NCBI GenBank assembly: GCA_045133615.1
Contig: JBGUUQ010000111.1
Location: forward strand, 1 to 22,602
DNA: 22,602 nt
DNA from: M3 sp045133615
GTDB taxonomy: Bacteria > Bacteroidota > Bacteroidia > Bacteroidales > Muribaculaceae
Direction: 5' to 3'
The translations under genes were made by a program, and so were the position numbers. Each line of letters begins with the position of its first letter. The first letter of the stretch is position 1. This document shows positions 1-6,366 of this stretch, piece after piece. Below the pieces are notes generated by a model. That model saw nothing but the letters and a program-made list of their open reading frames with translations. It was not told the origin of the DNA and made no database searches.

Positions 1-58
1 ACCTAAGAGGTGTTGTTGACAGAAAGTTCTTCCTCTTTCGCATTGCAAACCTATACGC

Positions 59-2479
59 CTATCCCCACTGATTTTCTACTGTGCCGCGGATTTCGTCGGA
101 GTTTGATTTTTCTTTCTGGCGCGATGAAGCCTTTTTCCCTATATTGAAATTATATTTCAACGACAGCCAAAATGCAGTACCGGGAAACGGACTTATAGAC
201 ACCTCTTCCCGCAAATTATCGTAATCAAACGTAACCCTGCGCTTACCGGTGGAACCGAATAAATCGTCAACCCCGCAGCTCAACAACCATTTATCTCGAT
301 AAAACGAGTAGTCCAACCCCACATCAAACTTAATCGTATGCCGATGAATCTCCTGAAAAACATCTTTATACGGAGGTGCATACATAAAATTCATCTGCAT
401 ACCAATTCCTTCTACAATATAGAAATAATTGTTCCAACTTAAATCCATGCTCAGAGCCTTGCGTTTAACGCCTTGTGCCTCTGTGGTAAGCATACCCATA
501 TTAAGCATAACCGAGCTTTCCCAACCATCTCGTCCTAATGGCGCATAAACATTAAAGTAATACTTTTCACTTCCAGAAATATTAGTCGTCGAAGTAACTA
601 CTCGTTCACCATCCGTATAAGAATAATCCCGAATGCGATTATCGGTAAATTCAGATCTGAGAGACATATAATACCGATTTCTCAACACATATGTGAGTTC
701 TATTACATTCGTAATCATCGGCTTTAAATCAGGATTTCCGGTTTTATACGAAAGTTCGGTAATATAAATCACGAACGGATTGACCAACATATAATTAGGT
801 CTGTTTATCCGCATCCCATAGTAAGCCATAAAGCCCGACATCAAATTTGGTTTCCAATAAATAAAAGCGCTCGGAAATACTCGAAAATAATCGTGTAGGG
901 TCCGCTGATCATTTGCGAACGAATATCCGTCGGTGTGCTGATATTCGCCACGCAAACCCGCATTGACATCCAATAGCCTACTTGAAAATGCAGCATTGAC
1001 ATATCCGGCATATAAATACTCTTTATATCTGAATCTGTCCTTAAATTTCAGGTCCTCCTGTGGCAGCTCTCCTTCATTCTCCCAATTCAGCAATCTATAA
1101 GAATAATCATTATCCACCTCCGAGAACTTTAATCCCGTCCCCACTTTCCATCCGGTATTACAGAACGGCTTTTCATAATCCAATTTTGCCGAATAAATTT
1201 TAGCATTTTCGCTCGAAAGCTGTCGTTTAAAATCTGTATTTATCATTTCGTCGTTTGCATTATAATAATGATTGACATAATCGTCTGCATCATCCCGACT
1301 TGTCACATCGGAATAGTCCGCCACGAATTTAAGAATTTGCCCTATGGAATCGATTCGCCATATATAATTCACATTAAGCATATTGTTTTCTCGTCGATAC
1401 TGTCCAAAAGCAGTTGAAGCTATTTTGCCAGATGATGCAATTCCATCTTCAAAAGTCTCCGTCATCAGCACACCGTCGTCACTCTTGCGATTATACATTC
1501 CATTATATTCAACACCCACATAATGGCTTGTCCCAATCATCCAATCTATACCAACCCGATAACTATGAGTTTTGCCATTTCCTTGATATGATTCCGACAA
1601 CACATTCTTTCGCCCTGATTGATAGAAATCCTCAGTCAATCGCTCCATAACGTCGCGAGCATCAGTGAATGTATAATTTCCGTACGCCGTTACACCACGC
1701 AACGAGTAAGCAATACCTATCGACGGCGTATATGTAGATCGCTTATCAAACGAAAAATTTGTCGACACAAATCCCGACAACCCTGCATCTCGCTTGCGAT
1801 TGGTATTTATACATATCACTCCACCGGAGCCTTCTGCATCATATTCTGATGTCGGATTGACCATTACTTCAATACTTTTGATATCGCTTCCTTGAATCGA
1901 TTTGAGATAACTCGCCAACTGATCGCCGGTCAGTCTCATTTGCCTGTCATTTACCACCACAGTGACTCCTCCGATTCCGTTTATAGATATATTTCCATTT
2001 TTATCCACAAACACCCCCGGCGCAAAATTAAGAATCCTATCAAGTGATTTGTTTTGCAAATGCGTCACTCCCTCTACCGACAGAATGGTTCTGTCTGCTT
2101 TCCTGACTACAGTCGGGCGATTTCGCTTCACCTCCACCTCTCCAAGCAATTTTGCATCTGTATGCATTCGAAGAGTTCCTACATCGTCCACCATCGAGCC
2201 ATAATAAAACGGGAAATAGCCGATGGCACTCGCCTTAAGCAACACCTCACCGGCTCTTGCCGGAATAACAAACCTTCCCTCCTCATTACTGACTCCGCCG
2301 GCAATAAAAGACGAATCCGCCGGATTGAGCAGCACTACATTGGCAAACGATACCGGCTGTTCATGCTCATTGACAAGACGACCTGTCATGCGTGTTGCAT
2401 AATGCATCCGACACTCTACATATAAATTTCTGCCATCGGCAACCACCCCTATAGGATAGAAACCGATAACCTCTTCCAC
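59..2479 (-). CDS. TonB-dependent-type outer-membrane receptor, downstream part of a gene split by TGA
   Basis: This is the main body (806 codons from a GTG) of an outer-membrane beta-barrel receptor. Residues 1 to about 25 are the second half of an STN-type signalling domain (VIGFYPIGVV, GRNLYVE). Residues about 31-110 form a carboxypeptidase-regulatory-like beta sandwich (TGRLVNE, PVSFANVVLL, GGVSNEEGRFVIP). Residues about 118-228 resemble a plug domain (ADRTILSVEG, LNFAPGVFVD, INGIGG, SIEVMVNPTSEYDAEGSGGV), and the rest is aromatic-rich barrel strands ending near LKYNFNIG with a short charged tail. Families of this type import ligands or signal through a partner anti-sigma factor. The reading frame is continuous with the 2486-2686 fragment, which carries the signal peptide, and only one TGA at 2486-2488 separates them. 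Alone, this part would lack an export signal, so the GTG start is probably not the natural one. It is the last gene of the sigma / anti-sigma operon. The substrate cannot be told from the sequence. Confidence 0.85.
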   Translation of the reverse strand: MEEVIGFYPIGVVADGRNLYVECRMHYATRMTGRLVNEHEQPVSFANVVLLNPADSSFIAGGVSNEEGRFVIPARAGEVLLKASAIGYFPFYYGSMVDDVGTLRMHTDAKLLGEVEVKRNRPTVVRKADRTILSVEGVTHLQNKSLDRILNFAPGVFVDKNGNISINGIGGVTVVVNDRQMRLTGDQLASYLKSIQGSDIKSIEVMVNPTSEYDAEGSGGVICINTNRKRDAGLSGFVSTNFSFDKRSTYTPSIGIAYSLRGVTAYGNYTFTDARDVMERLTEDFYQSGRKNVLSESYQGNGKTHSYRVGIDWMIGTSHYVGVEYNGMYNRKSDDGVLMTETFEDGIASSGKIASTAFGQYRRENNMLNVNYIWRIDSIGQILKFVADYSDVTSRDDADDYVNHYYNANDEMINTDFKRQLSSENAKIYSAKLDYEKPFCNTGWKVGTGLKFSEVDNDYSYRLLNWENEGELPQEDLKFKDRFRYKEYLYAGYVNAAFSSRLLDVNAGLRGEYQHTDGYSFANDQRTLHDYFRVFPSAFIYWKPNLMSGFMAYYGMRINRPNYMLVNPFVIYITELSYKTGNPDLKPMITNVIELTYVLRNRYYMSLRSEFTDNRIRDYSYTDGERVVTSTTNISGSEKYYFNVYAPLGRDGWESSVMLNMGMLTTEAQGVKRKALSMDLSWNNYFYIVEGIGMQMNFMYAPPYKDVFQEIHRHTIKFDVGLDYSFYRDKWLLSCGVDDLFGSTGKRRVTFDYDNLREEVSISPFPGTAFWLSLKYNFNIGKKASSRQKEKSNSDEIRGTVENQWG

Positions 2480-2485
2480 CGCCTC

Positions 2486-2686
2486 TCAAAGAGATGATGA
2501 CACTACTCGTTTAGTCACCTTAAAATCTTCCAGTTCATCGTAGACAAAATGCAAATCCGATTCCGGATAAGCCTCATCCAATACAATCAATACATCGGCA
2601 AGCGATACATCTTTAAAAATCATTTCACGAGCAGAAACCGTCAATGACGCCACCGCCATCATCAATATCATCACCCATTTTTTCAT
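2486..2686 (-). CDS. N-terminal fragment of the TonB-dependent-type receptor (signal peptide and half STN domain)
   Basis: This 66-residue open frame starts with a clear signal peptide (MKKWVMILMMAVASLTVSA, cut before REM) and continues into the first half of an STN/DUF4974-like domain (IFKDVSLADVLIVLDE, DLHFVYDE). It stops at TGA 2486-2488. The codons after the stop (GAG GCG GTG GAA GAG) continue the same domain in the same frame, so this is the front of the 59-2479 receptor and not a separate gene. Its ATG overlaps the TGA of the upstream anti-sigma gene (ATGA), which indicates translational coupling. Either the receptor gene is a recent pseudogene, or the stop is read through, or the base is a sequence error. 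TGA is an ordinary stop elsewhere in the window (it ends aroA and the acyltransferase), so a general codon reassignment is unlikely. Confidence 0.8.
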   Translation of the reverse strand: MKKWVMILMMAVASLTVSAREMIFKDVSLADVLIVLDEAYPESDLHFVYDELEDFKVTKRVVSSSL

Positions 2687-3303
2687 CTCGCCACCACAAT
2701 CGTTTGTCCGTCAAAATACAAATTAACTCGATTAAAATGATTCAAGTTGCTTATCGTCGCTTCAATCCCTTCCCGAGAATCAAAACGGGTATAGATTCTC
2801 AATCGTGAAGTTTCTTCGCAATCCACGCGATAATCCACATGATACGTTGCAGCGATCACCTTTAATATTTCTCCCAATTCAGCATTACGAAACTCAATAA
2901 TCGTATCATTCATATGACCTGATTCTTCAACAAAACTTTCAGAAGGTGTCGTCAACTCTAAAATTTCATTCATTTCTGTAGCTTTCAACACTTCTGTAGT
3001 TTTTATTTTGGAAAATTGAGGACGCACCACAGCAACAGCAATTCCACCGACAAGTAAGACTCCGACAAATACTGCCGCAACGTTTCTCATAATACGCCGA
3101 CGAAATAGACCTCGCCTACACCTAAATATATCCAATTCTCTATCCACATCTATTTTTCCGGCATACGATTGGCTCACAAGGTTAACCGTGGGCAACAATT
3201 CTCGGATTTCTGCATATTCATCATCAGAAATATCTAACGGATTATCAATATAACGAGCCACCATTTCCCATTTTTCATCCGATGTCATCTTCTTCATTTC
3301 CAT
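2683..3303 (-). CDS. FecR-like anti-sigma factor, short form with a DUF4974-like domain
   Basis: This 206-residue protein probably holds the neighbouring ECF sigma factor inactive and receives the signal from the receptor in the periplasm. Residues 1-70 are a cytoplasmic, charged helical part (SDEKWEMVARYIDNP). Residues about 73-93 are one membrane helix after a basic stretch (RCRRGLFRRR). Residues about 133-205 are a periplasmic domain of the DUF4974/STN fold (IEFRNAELGEILKVIA, VNLYFDGQTIVV). The central FecR beta domain usual in Bacteroidota FecR proteins is missing, since only about 40 residues separate the membrane helix from the last domain. The gene lies 14 bases after the sigma gene and overlaps the receptor gene by 4 bases. 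The assignment rests on architecture and context; no residue motif alone is diagnostic. Confidence 0.75.
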   Translation of the reverse strand: MEMKKMTSDEKWEMVARYIDNPLDISDDEYAEIRELLPTVNLVSQSYAGKIDVDRELDIFRCRRGLFRRRIMRNVAAVFVGVLLVGGIAVAVVRPQFSKIKTTEVLKATEMNEILELTTPSESFVEESGHMNDTIIEFRNAELGEILKVIAATYHVDYRVDCEETSRLRIYTRFDSREGIEATISNLNHFNRVNLYFDGQTIVVAR

Positions 3304-3317
3304 TCGTTTTAATGATT

Positions 3318-3806
3318 TTAATTATCGATTTGCTCTCTGACGTATTTCAGCCCGACACTTATGTGCTTATTGATTGCTGACACGCTGACCCCAAGTACTT
3401 TTGCCGCCTCACGATAGCTGCATCCTTTTCCGAAAACGAGGTCGAACACCTCACGGGTGCGTGGAGTGAATTCATTAGCAATTATGTCGGACACTTTTCC
3501 CACCGGCAACTCGTCGTCAATCGTTTCATACAGCGAAAGTTCTATCGGATAAAGCCGCATAGACCTCGCCACAACAGAGCGATGAGATAGTTTTTTAAGA
3601 GCACTGTTACGTACTGATACCACAAGATAAGTTCCAATCGATTCTGTTTTCATCGTCCTCGACTTTTCCAGAAGCCGCATAAACACATCGTTCACCACGT
3701 CGCGACTCTCCTCTTCATCATGCAATATAGAGAATGCCAGGCGATATAGTCGGACAAAGTGCTCACGATAAATACATTCAAATATTTCGTCAGTCAGTTT
3801 CATCAT
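3318..3806 (-). CDS. ECF-type RNA polymerase sigma factor
   Basis: This 162-residue protein has the two-domain layout of extracytoplasmic-function sigma factors. Region 2 covers residues about 8-75 (FVRLYRLAFSILHDEEESRD, VVNDVFMRLLE) and binds core polymerase and the -10 element. Region 4 covers residues about 105-158 with a helix-turn-helix for the -35 element (YREAAKVLGVSVSAINKHIS, followed by GLKYVREQI). Length is typical for the Bacteroidota family that pairs with FecR-type anti-sigma factors and outer-membrane receptors. The start is the first of two adjacent ATG codons. It heads the three-gene minus-strand operon. A perfect 12-base palindrome lies 22 bases upstream of the start. No convincing TAnnTTTG promoter is seen on this strand, which would fit transcription by an alternative sigma factor, possibly its own product (inference). 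Confidence 0.9.
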   Translation of the reverse strand: MMKLTDEIFECIYREHFVRLYRLAFSILHDEEESRDVVNDVFMRLLEKSRTMKTESIGTYLVVSVRNSALKKLSHRSVVARSMRLYPIELSLYETIDDELPVGKVSDIIANEFTPRTREVFDLVFGKGCSYREAAKVLGVSVSAINKHISVGLKYVREQIDN

Positions 3807-3827
3807 TCAGAGATTTACTAATAAGAC

Positions 3828-3839
3828 CCGATTAATCGG
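3828..3839. promoter_or_regulatory. 12-base perfect palindrome upstream of the ECF sigma gene
   Basis: CCGATTAATCGG is a perfect palindrome in the divergent region between the sigma gene (starts at 3806, minus) and the forward promoter at 3902. It could be an operator for a dimeric regulator, or chance. No T-run follows it on either strand, so it is not a terminator. Confidence 0.3.
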
Positions 3840-3901
3840 CATTTCATCACCCATCGAGGCAAAAAATGGCATGAATATAGCAAGATTCGGGATTTATTTG
3901 G

Positions 3902-3909
3902 TAACTTTG
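3902..3909 (+). promoter_or_regulatory. Bacteroidota-type -7 promoter element ahead of the MFS gene
   Basis: TAACTTTG matches the TAnnTTTG consensus of Bacteroides housekeeping promoters. No good TTTG element is found about 19 bases upstream, so the match is partial. Transcription would start near 3914 and give a leader of roughly 88 bases before the ATG at 4002. Confidence 0.5.
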
Positions 3910-3934
3910 CGCCCCGAAAAAGCAACATGTAGTG

Positions 3935-3978
3935 TCCCAATCACGTAAATCTAGTTGATTCGTGATTGGGATTTTTTT
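3935..3978 (+). terminator. Intrinsic terminator hairpin in the MFS leader (possible attenuator or end of a small RNA)
   Basis: CCCAATCACG (3936-3945) pairs perfectly with CGTGATTGGG (3961-3970), with further inner pairing AATC/GATT, and is followed at once by ATTTTTTT (3971-3978). The T-run is only on the plus strand, so it ends forward transcription. It lies between the forward promoter at 3902 and the MFS start at 4002, and no forward gene lies to its left. It therefore either attenuates the MFS transcript or ends a small RNA of about 60 bases. Confidence 0.7.
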
Positions 3979-4001
3979 ATTGGATAAAAACTTTTGTAAA
4001 T

Positions 4002-5183
4002 ATGAAGAAAATTTCTCGTGCAGCGACTTCCACCATTCTCTCCATGTCGCTACTTACTGTAATGGCGGCTGCGGCAATCGCCCCTGCTATGGGCGCCATA
4101 CGCCAGCATTTCGCATCATCGTCCGACATTTTGGTGCAGTCGATAATCAGCCTGCCGGCTCTGTTTATTATCATCACCAACATATTTTTTCTCCAAATCA
4201 GCCGTCACTTGCGCACCCGTGCCATTGCCATCATAGGTCTCGCGCTTTATGTCGTGGCAGGAATCGGATGCTACTTTGTCGACAATATCCACCTTCTTTT
4301 GTGCATGAGAGCGCTGCTCGGCGTGAGCGTCGGACTCATCATGCCCCTCTCCACCGGACTGATTGCCTATTATTTCCCGCCCGAAGAGCAGGCGCGAATG
4401 ATGGGACTCTCTGCTGCAATGAATCAGATGGGCGGAGTTGTAGGCACATTGCTCGCCGGCATCTTGGCTACCATCCAATGGAACTATTCGTTTCTCGTCT
4501 ATATATTCGGATTGGTGGCATTGATAATGGTAATCCGCTGGCTCCCCAACGAGCAACTCGACTCTTCCAACAAGCGAGGCAAAGCCTTTGAACCTCGACA
4601 GCTCCTCAAATTCCACCCATCGGTGTTCGGAATGCTTCTGTTGACAATCATCTTCTTCATTTTCCCCACCAACTTTGCCATCATCACCGGTCAACAACTG
4701 CATCTCGACACAACGGCCATCACAATGATTATGGTAGCTCTCGACGTCGTGGCATTCTTCACCGGACTCGTATTCGGCAAACTTATGAAGCGATTCCGCA
4801 CCACAATCAAGTATGTGCCACCCGTTGCCATCGTCGTTGGCTATCTACTTTACGCCTATGCCGACGGTGTCACGATGATACTCATCGGCTCGGCTCTAAT
4901 CGGAATTGCCAACGGCATCGGAGTCCCATACCTACTGACTATCGGCTCGATAAAAGGCGGACGCAATTCTGCTACCACTGTGATGCCTCTGCTGTCGGCG
5001 GCCCTCTATTTCGGACAATTCATATCTCCGATTATCGTTCTTCCAATAACAAAAAGTTTGTTTGGCGAAGCCGACATCGTAGGAGCATATAAAGTAGCAG
5101 CCATCATCGGCGTCATTTACCTGCTGCAAGTGTGGTCAACTCGCCATTTTCAAAGCCTTCCGCCGGAAGAGACAACGAAATAA
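4002..5183 (+). CDS. MFS-family membrane transporter (drug or metabolite efflux type)
   Basis: This 393-residue integral membrane protein has about 12 hydrophobic helices and the look of a major facilitator of the drug:H+ antiporter kind. Helix 1 begins at TSTILSMSLLTVMAAAAIAP, and residues about 100-160 hold the typical GVSVGLIMPLSTGL and FPPEEQARMMGL stretches, with MNQMGGVVGTLLAG after them. A short basic cytoplasmic loop (GKLMKRFRTTIK) opens the second half. Substrate cannot be told. I take ATG 4002 as the start, because the longer frame begins with a TTG at 3966 inside the stem of the leader terminator. No Shine-Dalgarno sequence is seen. The gene stands alone, divergent from the ECF operon, and is followed by the SRP RNA gene with its own promoter. 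Confidence 0.85.
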   Translation: MKKISRAATSTILSMSLLTVMAAAAIAPAMGAIRQHFASSSDILVQSIISLPALFIIITNIFFLQISRHLRTRAIAIIGLALYVVAGIGCYFVDNIHLLLCMRALLGVSVGLIMPLSTGLIAYYFPPEEQARMMGLSAAMNQMGGVVGTLLAGILATIQWNYSFLVYIFGLVALIMVIRWLPNEQLDSSNKRGKAFEPRQLLKFHPSVFGMLLLTIIFFIFPTNFAIITGQQLHLDTTAITMIMVALDVVAFFTGLVFGKLMKRFRTTIKYVPPVAIVVGYLLYAYADGVTMILIGSALIGIANGIGVPYLLTIGSIKGGRNSATTVMPLLSAALYFGQFISPIIVLPITKSLFGEADIVGAYKVAAIIGVIYLLQVWSTRHFQSLPPEETTK

Positions 5184-5206
5184 TTTGCGATTTTACAATT
5201 CAACGC

Positions 5207-5236
5207 TTGCCGATACAAAAAAAATGCGTACCTTTG
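5207..5236 (+). promoter_or_regulatory. Promoter of the SRP RNA gene
   Basis: TTG at 5207-5209 and TACCTTTG at 5229-5236 are 19 bases apart, matching the Bacteroides -33/-7 pattern. The predicted start lies at about 5240-5242, exactly at the beginning of the SRP RNA helix. Confidence 0.7.
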
Positions 5237-5241
5237 CAGCC

Positions 5242-5338
5242 GGGTAAGTCCTACACGACCAGCTCCCCGGGAACTCCGCCAGGTCTTGATCGAAGCAACG
5301 GTACCGGGTCGTAGCGGTGCGATGTAGTAAGCTTACCC
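5242..5338 (+). ncRNA. ffs: Signal recognition particle RNA (4.5S type)
   Basis: The stretch folds into one long hairpin with imperfect pairing. The ends GGGTAAG (5242-5248) and CTTACCC (5332-5338) are perfectly complementary, then CTACA (5251-5255) pairs with TGTAG (5323-5327), and CGACC (5256-5260) pairs with GGTCG (5307-5311). The apex holds the conserved symmetric loop of the Ffh-binding domain, CAGG (5280-5283) opposite AGCA (5294-5297). The RNA binds Ffh and targets membrane and secreted proteins to the translocon. The tip between the two, TCTTGATCGA, differs from the usual UCC-GGAA-GGA tetraloop stem. A T6 run follows at once (5339-5344) and can end transcription. The RNA identity is by motif and fold; exact ends are estimates. 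Confidence 0.85.
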
Positions 5339-5378
5339 TTTTTTATTGCCCATTCATTTTCACTCCATATAATAAATA

Positions 5379-5415
5379 CCACGCCGAGGCTTCACAGTCT
5401 CGGCGTGGCTCTTTT
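5379..5415 (+). terminator. Strong hairpin terminator downstream of the SRP RNA
   Basis: CCACGCCGAG (5379-5388) and CTCGGCGTGG (5399-5408) form a perfect 10-pair stem with a 10-base loop, followed by CTCTTTT. It probably acts as a second terminator after the T6 run of the SRP RNA. Between here and the promoter at 5545 (about 130 bases) I see nothing else. Confidence 0.65.
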
Positions 5416-5544
5416 GGAAAATTAGTGAATTGCTGTTTGTGCTATGTCATTCGTCTGTTTCAACTAAGTGCTGTTTTTATCACAATCTACATCTATAAAA
5501 CATCATAGCACCGAAATGGTTCAATGTGCAAACGCATTTTTTTG

Positions 5545-5552
5545 TAACTTTG
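5545..5552 (+). promoter_or_regulatory. Bacteroidota-type -7 element directly before the glucosaminidase gene
   Basis: TAACTTTG matches TAnnTTTG and ends only 7 bases before the ATG at 5560. Transcription would begin about 1-5 bases before the start codon, giving a leaderless or nearly leaderless message. The -33 element is weak here. Confidence 0.55.
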
Positions 5553-5559
5553 CACACGA

Positions 5560-6297
5560 ATGAAACGCATCATTTTCATATTGCTGTCTTTTTCTTTCGT
5601 CGTCAGCCACGCCGACGACTGCGATGACTATATAGCTCGATTTCATTCAATAGCCGAATCACACTGCCTCACCTACCGCATTCCCGCAAGCATTACCTTA
5701 GCACAAGGTATTCTCGAAAGCGAACGAGGCAAGAGTCCTCTTGCCGTCGAAGGCAACAACCATTTCGGCATCAAATGCGGTGCCGGTTGGAATGCCGCGA
5801 CCATCACCCACGACGATGATGAACTTGGCGAATGTTTCCGATCATACGACACTCCCGAAGAGAGTTACGAAGACCATGCCCGATTTCTGATGAAGAAACG
5901 CTACGCATCTCTCTTCGACCTCGACCCGACCGACTATCAAGGATGGGCACATGGGCTGAAACAATGCGGATATGCCACCGACCCGCGATATGCTTATAAG
6001 CTCATCGACCTTATCGAGCGATACCGGCTATACCGCTACGACACCTCATCAGAAGCCACCGACGAATTTCATGCCATGCTCGAAGAGATTATGGCAGAAG
6101 ATATGGAGCAACACACCATTCGCCAACGCAACGGACTCTATTATGTCGTAGCCAACGACGGCGACACCTACAAAAGCATCGCCAAAGAGCTCGGAATGAA
6201 AGAAAAAATGCTCCGCAATTTCAACTCCGCCGACCGACATGCCACCTTACAAGCCGGCGACATAGTCTACCTTCAAGCCCACCCAGCCAACAAATAA
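5560..6297 (+). CDS. Secreted glucosaminidase-domain peptidoglycan hydrolase with C-terminal LysM
   Basis: This 245-residue exported enzyme is likely to cut the glycan of peptidoglycan. Residues 1-18 are a signal peptide (FILLSFSFVVSHA). Residues about 24-165 are a glucosaminidase domain of the FlgJ/mannosyl-glycoprotein endo-beta-N-acetylglucosaminidase family, with the LAQGILESERG motif whose Glu53 is the expected catalytic acid, NNHFGIKC near residue 67, the FRSYDTPEESYEDHA stretch and YATDPRYAYKLIDLI at the end. Residues about 185-242 form one LysM module (YYVVANDGDTYKSIAKELG, LQAGDIVYLQ) that binds cell-wall GlcNAc. The start is set by the signal peptide. The acyltransferase reading frame begins 6 bases after its stop, so the two are probably cotranscribed. 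The family is common in Bacteroidota as a cell-wall remodelling enzyme. Confidence 0.9.
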   Translation: MKRIIFILLSFSFVVSHADDCDDYIARFHSIAESHCLTYRIPASITLAQGILESERGKSPLAVEGNNHFGIKCGAGWNAATITHDDDELGECFRSYDTPEESYEDHARFLMKKRYASLFDLDPTDYQGWAHGLKQCGYATDPRYAYKLIDLIERYRLYRYDTSSEATDEFHAMLEEIMAEDMEQHTIRQRNGLYYVVANDGDTYKSIAKELGMKEKMLRNFNSADRHATLQAGDIVYLQAHPANK

Positions 6298-6303
6298 TCA
6301 TAT

Positions 6304-6366
6304 ATGACTAATATTCAACCGATTACCCCCCCCGAAATAAATCAAGAATCGAATATATCGACTTAA
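6304..6366 (+). CDS. Short upstream frame: likely original N-terminus of the acyltransferase, out of frame
   Basis: ATG 6304 opens 20 codons that end at TAA 6364-6366, which overlaps the next ATG (TAATG). It contains the C8 run at 6326-6333. With nine C (or six) this ATG would be joined to the acyltransferase frame and encode RIEYIDLMKGICI, a conserved N-terminal pattern of acyltransferase family 3. In the present sequence the frame is broken, so it acts at most as a coupled leader peptide. Confidence 0.5.
   Translation: MTNIQPITPPEINQESNIST
6326..6333. repeat. Homopolymer tract of eight C, candidate slipped-strand switch
   Basis: Eight C lie 22 bases after the natural-looking ATG at 6304. 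A gain of one C or loss of two would fuse that ATG in frame to the acyltransferase at 6366. Such tracts near a gene's 5' end are the classical setting for phase variation by strand slippage, but also for sequencing error. Confidence 0.7.

Noticed and set aside
2486..2488. TGA reassigned to an amino acid in this organism
   Set aside because: aroA, the 132-residue protein and the acyltransferase all end with TGA at normal lengths, so TGA serves as a stop here.
3966..4001. TTG-initiated 12-codon extension of the MFS protein
   Set aside because: It begins inside the stem of the leader terminator and runs through its T-run; ATG 4002 gives a normal N-terminus before helix 1.
3962..4703. Frames of about 200 residues on both strands overlapping the MFS gene
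   Set aside because: They are shadows of the MFS frame: their sequences are rich in His, Arg and Cys without domain features, while the MFS frame has clear membrane helices.
5317..5508. 63-residue frame across the SRP RNA end and the following hairpin
   Set aside because: It starts within the SRP RNA and crosses two terminators; composition shows no coding character.
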